Shown: positions 9,491 through 17,407 of the stretch, in pieces
How positions within the stretch are numbered: the stretch's first letter is position 1
How the letters are laid out: every line of letters begins with the position of its first letter
Assembly (NCBI GenBank): GCA_964352735.1
Contig: CAYGTC010000004.1
Span: 62,001 to 126,000 of the forward strand
Direction of reading: 5' to 3'
Source of the DNA: NORP309 sp964352735
GTDB taxonomy: Bacteria; Pseudomonadota; Gammaproteobacteria; Xanthomonadales; Marinicellaceae
DNA length: 64,000 nt
Position numbers and translations under genes: made by a program
The notes under the pieces: generated by a model
What the model was told of the DNA's origin: nothing
The model's database searches: none
The model's input: only the letters and a program-made list of their open reading frames with translations

Positions 9491-10270
9491 ATGGGTTTTT
9501 TTGATATTTTATCGCCTTATCTGACTATTGTAGATGGTTTGTTGTCACTCTATATCAGTGATTGGCTGATCATGCTCTTTTGGGGACTATTGGCGGCATT
9601 GGTCAGTACAGTGGTTTTTAAAAAATGCAGTAATCCTGAAACCATATCACACTTAAAAAAACAACTGAAAGCCAAACAACAGGAGTTGAACGATCATGAT
9701 GGGGAATTTTCTGAGTTGAAAACACTGGCAGCAGAAACCATGAAACTTTCTTTGAAAAGGATGTTGCTCACTTTTTTCCCTGCCATGTTAGCATCAATTC
9801 CGGTCATTTTTTTATTGACACATTTGTCAAATCGTTATGATTTAAAACAACCTCGACCTGGTGATGAAGTACCGATCAACATTACTTGGGGAAGTGATAA
9901 CTCAACACCTGATGTATTGGTCATTGCACAAGAAAAAAATGTTGAATCAGAAGTGCACAATCATGTAAATTGGCCATCAGGTGAAGAGAAAGTCCAATTG
10001 TTTGACCGTGGTCATGATCAGACAATTGTTGAATTACCCTTGCCTCTATCAACGGTGATACACAAAAAACTCTGGTGGAACGCTTTAATTGGCAATCCTG
10101 CTGGTTATCTTGATGATGCAAGTCATGTCAATCACATCAGTTTTACTTTTGAAAAAAAACAGATCATTGGTTTTGGCCCAAGTTGGATGCGAGGTTGGTT
10201 AACGGTTTTTTTGTTTTTTACTGTGAGTTTTTCAATTGTATTCATGTGGATATTTAAAGTGAAGTTTTGA
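9491..10270 (+). CDS. Membrane protein with a YidC/EMC3-like outline
   Basis: 259 residues. A first membrane segment (about 25-44) leads into a charged coiled-coil stretch (about 50-72, KKQLKAKQQEL). A second membrane segment follows (about 93-112, LTFFPAMLASIPVIFLL), then a 110-residue beta-rich soluble part and a C-terminal membrane segment (about 235-256). The order of membrane helix, coiled coil and two further helices resembles DUF106/EMC3 members of the Oxa1 superfamily, but the long soluble insert is atypical and I see no signature that proves it. It lies 3 bases after the YIGPG gene and 7 before the phosphodiesterase gene, so it is very likely cotranscribed with them. The specific function is unknown. 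Confidence 0.6.
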   Translation: MGFFDILSPYLTIVDGLLSLYISDWLIMLFWGLLAALVSTVVFKKCSNPETISHLKKQLKAKQQELNDHDGEFSELKTLAAETMKLSLKRMLLTFFPAMLASIPVIFLLTHLSNRYDLKQPRPGDEVPINITWGSDNSTPDVLVIAQEKNVESEVHNHVNWPSGEEKVQLFDRGHDQTIVELPLPLSTVIHKKLWWNALIGNPAGYLDDASHVNHISFTFEKKQIIGFGPSWMRGWLTVFLFFTVSFSIVFMWIFKVKF

Positions 10271-10277
10271 AATATAA

Positions 10278-12836
10278 ATGTTGAGGCTGTTGATTTTACT
10301 GGTTACTGTAAGTTGGTGTAATCTTGGCTTGGGCCGGACGGTTATTCTGGGCTTTGATGGTATGGATCCGCAATTACTACAACAATGGATGGACTCTGGT
10401 GATTTGCCCCACTTTAAAAAAATGGCTGAACAGGGGCATTTTCAATCATTGGCTACCACCAATCCTGCACAATCACCTGTGGCTTGGTCATCCTTTGCAA
10501 CCGGTTTAAATCCTGGGCAACATGGTATTTTTGATTTTATACACCGTGACCCAAACAATATGAGTCCGTTGTATTCCATTTCTGGCTTAAAAGCACCCGA
10601 CAGCATTGATGTTTTTGGATTGCAGGTCCCTACATCAAGTCCTGCCATATACAATAAAAGAATCGGTAAACCCTTTTGGTTAACAGCGGAACATATGGGG
10701 CATCGCTCATCGGTTTTACGTGTTCCTGTAACCTATCCGGCAGGTAACAACTCGCGTATGCTTTCTGGCATGGGTGTGCCGGATTTGCTGGGTACTCAAG
10801 GTACTTATACATTTTATGCAACCAAATATATCAACCCATCTGAGGCAGGTGGTCAAATTATTCGGGTAAAAGTCAAAGACAATGCCATTGAAACTGAACT
10901 GCCAGGTCCAGCACATCCATTGACTGGTGAAACACTGAATACTCCATTGCTTATGCGCAAGATTGATCAACAATCAGTCTCAGTTGATCTCAATGGCACA
11001 TCCATTAAGCTCCAACAAGGAAAATGGAGCGATTGGGTAAGTGTGGATTTCAGTTATGCTGGATTGTTTTCATTGAACGGCATGGTGAGGATGTACCTTG
11101 TAGAAGCTTTTCCCCGATTGAAGCTTTATGTTTCACCAATAAATATCAATCCCCAATCTGCAGATTTGCCCATTGCTCAGCCAATGTCTTATGCCGATCA
11201 ATTGTCGCAAGACATTGGTCTTTATCATACTTTGGGCATGCCTGAGGAAACGTGGTCGCTCAATGATGATTTGATAGACAGTGCCACTTATCTGGAGATG
11301 GTGAAGAAAGTATTGGCTGAACGCGAAGCGATGTTTTTTTCTGAGTTGGAAAATCAACAAAGTGAGCTGTTAATTACGGTGTTTGTGCAAACCGATCGGG
11401 TCAGTCACATGTTTTGGCGCGGTTTTGATCCTAATCATCCTGAATACGACAATACCAATGCAATAGAGAGGGGTGCAATCAAGTGGATTTATACCGAAGC
11501 AGACAGGATTCTTGGTCAAGCCTTATCAAAACTAAAAACAGATGATCGTTTAATGGTGATCAGTGATCATGGTTTTGCACCTTATTACCGTCATGTGCAT
11601 TTGAATCGTTGGTTGCAAGAGAATGATTACTTGGTATTAAAAGACAATGTTGATAAAGCTGATTTTGTTTTACAAGACATTGATTGGCGCAAAACTCGTG
11701 CTTATGCAATGGGGCTTAATGGTATATATGTCAACCTTATAGGGCGTGAAAAAAATGGCATTGTTGAATCTAAAGATAAAAGTGTACTCATGTCAAACAT
11801 CACAGCTGAACTTGGGGCTTTGTATGATGAGCAGTTGCAGCAGCCTGTTATCCGCCGTATTGATGCCAGTACAGATATTTATCATCCCGAAAATCGAGCG
11901 TATTCTCCAGACTTAATTGTCGGCTACAACAAGGGTTATCGGGCTTCCTGGCAAACGGTATTGGGAGAAGCACCTGAATCAATATTGTCTGATAACCATG
12001 ATAAGTGGAGTGGGGATCATTGTATTGATCCATCACTTGTACCGGGTGTTTTATTAACCAATTTTAAAATCGATAATGAATTTGTGAATCAACAGTCGAT
12101 TCATATCAGCGACATCGGTGCATTGGCGTTGACAAAAAAGATGACAAAAGAATCATCGGAATCAATTGCTCATGAAAGTGGGTATCTGGATGTTGTACAA
12201 ACCATATTCAGATCAATTTTGGATATCTTATTTAACCATTTGTCTGTTTATTTTGCTGCGGCATTGGCAGCTATGGTACTGGGTGTGTGGTTACTCATTA
12301 TCAATAAAGTGTGTCGTAAACTTTTAATGAAGGGTTTATTACGATTGGTGTTAAAAAACACCATGGTTTTCTTGTCTATAGTGACTTTTTTATATGTTGT
12401 AAATTCGGTATTTAAAGAGCAATATAGCATCGGTGATACGCGAGAAATTCGAGCATTTCCGATAAGTCAGGTGAATTTGCCAGAGTTAAATTGGTTTAAT
12501 GCCAATGGTGACCTGAGCACAACAGGGGTGACAAGAGTTGATAAAAATAGGTGGCACTTTGAGGAAAAACAACAAACCGTTATTTTAAAAGAGTCTGACG
12601 GTTATGTGCTGCTTAATTCTGCAGATGTTCAAAATTTAAAAACCAAAAGCCAAAAACGTTGGTATCATCATTTTTTCTCCAATCAATTGGGTTATATCAG
12701 TCCATACAGTCAAGTTGATAAAATCACGATAAAATCAGTCAATAACGACACATTATACTTGTGGCTGTGTTTTGTCATTTGCTTTTTCTTGACTTTAATG
12801 TTTCACCATATTTTTGTCCAATACCGTTCTCGCTAA
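10278..12836 (+). CDS. Alkaline-phosphatase-superfamily phosphodiesterase/phosphotransferase, membrane-bound
   Basis: 852 residues. A signal sequence is followed by the start of a type I phosphodiesterase/nucleotide pyrophosphatase domain (PF01663 type). The first metal ligand is Asp27 in VILGFDGMD. The nucleophile position falls at Ser66 in AQSPVAWSSFATG, and further metal ligands lie in TDRVSHMFWRGFDPNHPEYD and at Asp430-His431 in ISDHGFAPYYRHVH. Two membrane segments occur at about 655-680 and 690-713 and one at about 827-848, so the catalytic domain faces the periplasm. Enzymes of this superfamily hydrolyse or transfer phosphate, phosphodiester or sulfate groups. The substrate here is unknown. 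Context with a sulfotransferase suggests an envelope polysaccharide or lipid as target (inference). Confidence 0.85.
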   Translation: MLRLLILLVTVSWCNLGLGRTVILGFDGMDPQLLQQWMDSGDLPHFKKMAEQGHFQSLATTNPAQSPVAWSSFATGLNPGQHGIFDFIHRDPNNMSPLYSISGLKAPDSIDVFGLQVPTSSPAIYNKRIGKPFWLTAEHMGHRSSVLRVPVTYPAGNNSRMLSGMGVPDLLGTQGTYTFYATKYINPSEAGGQIIRVKVKDNAIETELPGPAHPLTGETLNTPLLMRKIDQQSVSVDLNGTSIKLQQGKWSDWVSVDFSYAGLFSLNGMVRMYLVEAFPRLKLYVSPININPQSADLPIAQPMSYADQLSQDIGLYHTLGMPEETWSLNDDLIDSATYLEMVKKVLAEREAMFFSELENQQSELLITVFVQTDRVSHMFWRGFDPNHPEYDNTNAIERGAIKWIYTEADRILGQALSKLKTDDRLMVISDHGFAPYYRHVHLNRWLQENDYLVLKDNVDKADFVLQDIDWRKTRAYAMGLNGIYVNLIGREKNGIVESKDKSVLMSNITAELGALYDEQLQQPVIRRIDASTDIYHPENRAYSPDLIVGYNKGYRASWQTVLGEAPESILSDNHDKWSGDHCIDPSLVPGVLLTNFKIDNEFVNQQSIHISDIGALALTKKMTKESSESIAHESGYLDVVQTIFRSILDILFNHLSVYFAAALAAMVLGVWLLIINKVCRKLLMKGLLRLVLKNTMVFLSIVTFLYVVNSVFKEQYSIGDTREIRAFPISQVNLPELNWFNANGDLSTTGVTRVDKNRWHFEEKQQTVILKESDGYVLLNSADVQNLKTKSQKRWYHHFFSNQLGYISPYSQVDKITIKSVNNDTLYLWLCFVICFFLTLMFHHIFVQYRSR

Positions 12837-12931
12837 GAAATGACCTGGGATCTTTCATAAATATATCAATAAGATAGGGATATCAAAAAATACCCATCTC
12901 AGCGTTGTGGTTTTTATCAAGGGAATGACTG

Positions 12932-13164
12932 GCCCGAATATTTTATCAAAACGGTAAAAAAGTTGATTTTATCTATGAAAAACATTGAGTTAGACGAATT
13001 TATTAAAAAGACACTTTGTACCTGAATGGTTTTATGAAAAAAATGGCTGCATATCTTGAATAAAATCGCTTCAAAGCCATGAATAACTGGCTTTGAAGCG
13101 ATGTTTATCCAATCTACTTTGCCATTTTTACCCTAAAATCCATTCTATGATGAAATATCGGGTC
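12932..13164 (+). repeat. Dispersed intergenic element, copy 2 (complete, terminal inverted repeats)
   Basis: About 233 bases. The left end GCCCGAATATTTTATCA is mirrored by the right end TGATGAAATATCGGGTC. Inside lies a perfect 15-bp hairpin (13065-13079 with 13088-13102, loop of 8). Copy 3 near 62.1 kb matches it over most of its length, and copy 1 near 7.0 kb matches its left half. There is no transposase gene, so it resembles a MITE. No clear target-site duplication was seen. Confidence 0.8.
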
Positions 13165-13395
13165 TAACTGGGTTCATAATTGCCGTATTTTTGCGATTTT
13201 TGTATTGGGCCGTATGGTTTTGGAAAGGTCATTAAATGTACCAATTATGACATATCATCAGTGAAATATATGACGCATAAAATATATACGCGTAAATTGT
13301 AAATTTTTATTCATAAATTATGATAAATTTTGCAAAAAAACACCCATTAATGTACCCTGATATGTGAGTAAAAAGAGTTCTATAGGGTAGAATCA
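13165..13395 (+). promoter_or_regulatory. AT-rich upstream region of the first TPVEL-tail gene
   Basis: No gene seen. TTGTAA (13297-13302) and TATGAT (13319-13324), 16 bases apart, could be a weak promoter about 70 bases before the start codon. A GGGTAG stretch before the ATG may serve as ribosome-binding site. Confidence 0.3.
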
Positions 13396-14262
13396 ATGAT
13401 CAATTCAAGTTTCAACAAAGTTATTATTATGTTTTTAATCACCGCTTTTGTGTTTATTAACAACGCTCATGCACAAATCACACCACAACAACAGGAAGTG
13501 TTGGACGATTATTTAGTAATGAAAGACATGAATGGGGATGAACGCAGAGATTATCGTAAGCAAGTATTTGCCAACAAATCACCTGAACAAAGTAGGGCCT
13601 ATTCACGAGCTTTCAAACAAGTCCGACCTATGTTGGCAAGCTACTTGGGTTATGCTAATGGTGAGTTGCCTTCAGATACCACTGCAAAGACATCAGCCAG
13701 TAGTCATGAAAAAGGTGCACACAGAGTACCTGGAACCAGCATTCAATATGATTCAGGTAATGTTACTGGCACATCTGGTGTTGCTAGCCAAATGGTCGGA
13801 AACAGATTTGATAGTGCCTTAAACCCGCCTGGCACCATGTGTTGCTTCCCGGTTGAAAGTACAGGAACGATTACAATGGCCACATTTAATATGGTAAACA
13901 CCCAATTCAATAGCGCTGTCTATAGTCTTTATACCAATATCATGGGTACAACCGCACAGCAAGTTACGTCTATGGGAATGCCTGGAATAATGACAGGCCT
14001 AAATACCCTCACCTTCGGCACCATGACAATGGGCAATTATGCAAACGGTGCTTTTTTGGCAGGTATTTGGCAATTTAACATTGGCAATACAGCTCTGGGT
14101 GTAGATACTGGTACCACTGGCGGGCAGGGTTTTCATGGTATCAGTTTGAATGATGGGGCTATGGCCAGCATGTTAACAGATTTAATGTCACTGAATGCGG
14201 TTTTTAGGGTTCAAGGTAATGTGGCAACGCCTGTTGAGTTGATCAATTTTACTGTTGAATGA
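13396..14262 (+). CDS. Small secreted protein with TPVEL.NF tail (copy A, first)
   Basis: 288 residues. The Sec signal peptide probably ends at NNAHA before QITPQQQEVL. A helical N-terminal region (about 25-85) has a conserved core, ERRDYRKQVFANKSPEQ..AYSRAFKQVRPML. A linker follows, then a beta-rich domain beginning at HRVPGTSIQYDSG (about 112) and containing GNRFDSALNPPGT, GTITMATFNM, FLAGIWQF and GGQGFHGISLND. The protein ends exactly at VATPVELINFTVE. Three paralogues lie in this window (13396, 14353, 32514), all keeping this architecture and tail. The double Cys of TMCCFPVES is shared with the second copy but not the third. It is the first gene of cluster copy A and is probably the exported product the neighbouring folding and lipoprotein genes serve (inference). 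I know no named family for it. Confidence 0.85.
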   Translation: MINSSFNKVIIMFLITAFVFINNAHAQITPQQQEVLDDYLVMKDMNGDERRDYRKQVFANKSPEQSRAYSRAFKQVRPMLASYLGYANGELPSDTTAKTSASSHEKGAHRVPGTSIQYDSGNVTGTSGVASQMVGNRFDSALNPPGTMCCFPVESTGTITMATFNMVNTQFNSAVYSLYTNIMGTTAQQVTSMGMPGIMTGLNTLTFGTMTMGNYANGAFLAGIWQFNIGNTALGVDTGTTGGQGFHGISLNDGAMASMLTDLMSLNAVFRVQGNVATPVELINFTVE

Positions 14263-14352
14263 TAATCCAATCTGGGGAATTAGGTATCATTTGGTCATTG
14301 AAATAAAATTTAACTTTGTGCTTTTTTAATGGGGTATTAATAGGGGTAATTA

Positions 14353-15235
14353 ATGAAGAAAATATTTTGTAAATATCTGTTGTCATTAAGTTTGGCGACA
14401 ATGAGCAGTGTTTATGCTGCTGATGTCACACCACAACAACAGGAAGTGTTGGATGATTATATGGCAATGAAGGATATGACCATTGGTGAGCGCCGCGACT
14501 ATAGAGAACGTGTATTCGCTGGTAAAACACCAGAACAAAACCGTACTTATACTAAAGCTTTCAAGCAAGTCAGACCGATGTTGCCTGAATACTTGGGCTT
14601 GATCGATGGTCAAGATCCTGCCAAAGTCAATCAGACTACAAGGCAAACTCGCAATTCAGATACCCGAAAAACCGCACATCGAGTACCTGGAACAAGTATT
14701 CAATATGATTCAGGAACAGTATTTGGTGGAGGTGGTCTTGCAAGTCAAATGCTGGGCAATCGATTTGACTTGGCATTGAATACTGCGGGAACCATGTGTT
14801 GTTTTCCTGTTGAGTCCTCAGGATCCATTACCATGATTACTTTTGATATGGTCAATACTTTTTTTGGTAGTGTTGTTTTCAGTCTATACAGTGACATCAT
14901 GGGCACGACCGCTATGCAAGTAACATCCATGGCTAGACCAGGTATTATGACGGGTTTGAATACGCTGTCTGTAATGTCGCCCACTTCAATGAATGCCTAT
15001 AGCAATGGCAGTTTTTTGGCTGGTATTTGGCAGTTTGATCCAACCATGACGGGCTTGGCTTTAGATACCATGTCAGGCAGGTGGTCAGGGTTTCCACGCC
15101 ATTAGTCTTAATGATGGGGCCGCTGGTACGATGTTGACAACGGTTACCTCAGGGGGTATGGGTCGCAATGCCATTTTCAGAGTTCAAGGCAATGTGGCTA
15201 CTCCTGTTGAATTGATCAATTTTACTGTTGAGTAA
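14353..15235 (+). pseudogene. Small secreted protein with TPVEL.NF tail (copy A, second), frameshifted
   Basis: Close paralogue of the preceding gene: signal peptide ending near VYAADVTPQQQEVL, helical region ERRDYRERVFAGKTPEQ, and the beta domain from HRVPGTSIQYDSG. The frame closes early at 15103-15105, giving 250 residues. Skipping one base near 15079 restores a frame that reads GGQGFHAISLNDG, then FRVQGNVATPVELINFTVE, and stops at 15233-15235, as in the intact paralogue. One extra base in a CAGG-rich stretch (GGCAGGTGGTCAGGG) therefore breaks the gene. It could be a real mutation, a sequencing error or an unusual frameshift; no classical slippery site is visible. The AGGGG ribosome-binding site and the leader TAGGGGTAATTAATG resemble those of the copy B gene. 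Confidence 0.8.
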
Positions 15236-15259
15236 ACCATTAAAATATGATTTGATTTT

Positions 15260-17407
15260 ATGAAAATTATGAACATAACGGGCTTATCAGCCCGTTTTTT
15301 TATGCTTATTTTGTGCTTTTTATTGACCAATGGCTGTCAACAAAAAGAACAATGGAACGTGCTGATTGTCACTTTTGATACCACACGCGCTGATCACATT
15401 GCCACCTACGGTAATGATTCAGCGCGTACACCTGTATTGGATCAATTGGCCAATGATGGAGTTGTGTACGAGCGATCACTTGCGCCGATTCCCATCACCT
15501 TGCCATCACACACCAGTATTATGACTGGGCAAGTGCCTTTTGTGCATGGCGTACGTGACAATGGTTTATTTAAGTTATCTGATAAAAAGCTTACATTGGC
15601 AGAAATACTCAGACAACAAGGTTTTGCAACGGGTGCTGCGATTGGCTCTTTCCCATTGACCTCGCAATTTGGTATCAGTCAAGGTTTTGATTTCTTTAAT
15701 GAACACATCACACAGAAATTTGAAGACATTTTTGGTGAACGCACCATTGCCAAAGACAAGTTGTTTTTTGATGAGCGCAAAGCCGCACAGGTCAATGATG
15801 CCATCATGCCATGGATAGAACAGCAAGTCACCAGCAGTGATGATCCATTCTTTGCCTGGGTTCATTATTTTGATCCGCATCATCCGCATGAGCCGCCTGC
15901 ACCTTACAATCAGTCATTTGTACATGATTTATATCAAGGTGAGATTGCCTATTCCGACGAAAGTCTTGGTAACATCATCAGCCAATTGAAACGATTAGGT
16001 GTTTATGATAATACGATGATTGTTTTTACCTCAGATCACGGCGAAGGGATGAATGAGCACAATGAATCCACCCATTCTTTGCTTGTTTACAACAGTACCG
16101 TTCATGTGCCGCTCATTGTCAAATATCCACTGCAAAAGTATGCAGGTACACGGGTCAGTCAGTGGGTTGGATCGGTGGATATTTTGCCCACAATTCTGAA
16201 TCAATTAAAAATTGACACACCTGAGGACATTCAAGGAAGAATCTTACCATTAGACGATGATCAAAATGATCAAGCCGAATACTATATTGAAACCTTATCG
16301 CCGCGTTTTTCACGTGGATGGGGGGAGCAGCGGGGATTGGTTAAAAACGATAAAAAATACATTTATGGCCCCAAGAAAGAGCTTTATAATTTACAAAATG
16401 ATCATGCAGAAGTGGATAATATAATTGATGAGAATCCACAATTGGCAGAGCAAATGAAAAACGATTTGGCTGCTTACATTGATGAATATCAATTGGGTGA
16501 AGGCAACAGCTCTGTTGAAGTAGACAGTGACACGCTCAATACTTTGAGGGGTTTAGGCTATGTACAATCCTCAGCGCAAGCGATTGATTATTTTGAAGAA
16601 AAACTGGATGATTCGGGTGATGCTCCTCAATTGCATGTGGCTACCATCAGTAGCTACAGTCAGGCCAAAAATTTATTATTCAATGGTCAATACATTGAAG
16701 GTAGCCGATACCTTGATGCTTTGTTATTAACGGATGCAGATAATCTGGCATATTTAGAACTAAAAATACAGGCAGATATGCAATTGGGTAATTATGAGGC
16801 GGCAAAAGAAACTATTGAGCATTTGCCTAATGACAGTTACGGTACATTACAGGCCCATGATCGAATGGTATTATTGGCGAAAATTCATTTCTTTCAAGGT
16901 GATTATGACCAATCAACCATGTTGTTTGAAGATGCAGAAAATCTTGAGACCACTGCTGTTGGTCAATTCTATCTGGCCAAGCTATACGCGATCAAAAACA
17001 AATGGGTTCAGCAGCAGCAACATCTAAAAGCGGTTCTTGATTTCAACCCCAATGATGTGAATGTGTTGAATGATTTAGCGATCAGTTATTCACAAGATGG
17101 TCAAATCTTACTAGCCGAGAACACTTTTAAACAGGCCATTGCCAGTAATCCTTATCATCAATTAAGTCACTATAATTATGCGACATACTTGTTTAACATT
17201 GGTGACGAAGCTTCAGCAGAATACCAGTATTTGCAAGCCATAAAAATGGACAAATACTATATCAAGGCCTATTATGCTTTGGTTGAGATCTATGCCAATC
17301 AGGCAGAGCTGGTTCAAGCACAAGCCATAATCACGAAAATGCGTCAAATATCACCGCATCATCCATTAATTGAAAGAGCAGAAAAATACCTCAGTTTTTA
17401 TGAATAA
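15260..17407 (+). CDS. Sulfatase-like lipoprotein with C-terminal TPR region (copy A)
   Basis: 715 residues. The signal sequence ends in TNGC (Cys26). The sulfatase-like domain starts at NVLIVTFDTTRADH (first metal ligand Asp40), and its DHGEG motif is near residue 259. At the place of the usual formylglycine motif C/S-x-P-S-R it reads IPITLPSHTSIMTG, so a Thr (about Thr80) stands where Cys or Ser is converted in true sulfatases. It may therefore act as a phospho- or other transferase/hydrolase of the alkaline phosphatase superfamily. From about residue 440 it is helical with TPR-like repeats (for example FNPNDVNVLNDLAISYSQDG), suited to binding partners. An intrinsic terminator lies inside codons 7-14. 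The start at 15260 is preferred over Met15 because it supplies the basic residues of the signal peptide. The PPIase gene overlaps its end by 8 bases. Confidence 0.85.
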   Translation: MKIMNITGLSARFFMLILCFLLTNGCQQKEQWNVLIVTFDTTRADHIATYGNDSARTPVLDQLANDGVVYERSLAPIPITLPSHTSIMTGQVPFVHGVRDNGLFKLSDKKLTLAEILRQQGFATGAAIGSFPLTSQFGISQGFDFFNEHITQKFEDIFGERTIAKDKLFFDERKAAQVNDAIMPWIEQQVTSSDDPFFAWVHYFDPHHPHEPPAPYNQSFVHDLYQGEIAYSDESLGNIISQLKRLGVYDNTMIVFTSDHGEGMNEHNESTHSLLVYNSTVHVPLIVKYPLQKYAGTRVSQWVGSVDILPTILNQLKIDTPEDIQGRILPLDDDQNDQAEYYIETLSPRFSRGWGEQRGLVKNDKKYIYGPKKELYNLQNDHAEVDNIIDENPQLAEQMKNDLAAYIDEYQLGEGNSSVEVDSDTLNTLRGLGYVQSSAQAIDYFEEKLDDSGDAPQLHVATISSYSQAKNLLFNGQYIEGSRYLDALLLTDADNLAYLELKIQADMQLGNYEAAKETIEHLPNDSYGTLQAHDRMVLLAKIHFFQGDYDQSTMLFEDAENLETTAVGQFYLAKLYAIKNKWVQQQQHLKAVLDFNPNDVNVLNDLAISYSQDGQILLAENTFKQAIASNPYHQLSHYNYATYLFNIGDEASAEYQYLQAIKMDKYYIKAYYALVEIYANQAELVQAQAIITKMRQISPHHPLIERAEKYLSFYE
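15278..15302 (+). terminator. Intrinsic terminator inside the start of the sulfatase-like gene (copy A)
   Basis: ACGGGCT-TATC-AGCCCGT followed by seven T: a 7-bp GC-rich stem, 4-base loop and T-run. It begins 42 bases after the restored stop of the preceding TPVEL-tail gene and lies within the signal-peptide codons of the next gene. The same arrangement recurs in copy B at 33373-33398. Confidence 0.85.

Noticed and set aside
12931..13165. Target-site duplication around the complete dispersed element
   Set aside because: The flanks share only a short ACTG-like string at unequal distance from the ends, so no duplication can be claimed.
15070..15095. Programmed frameshifting in the second TPVEL-tail gene
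   Set aside because: There is no heptameric slippery sequence or clear downstream structure, and the paralogues encode the same protein without a shift. An ordinary insertion or sequence error is simpler.
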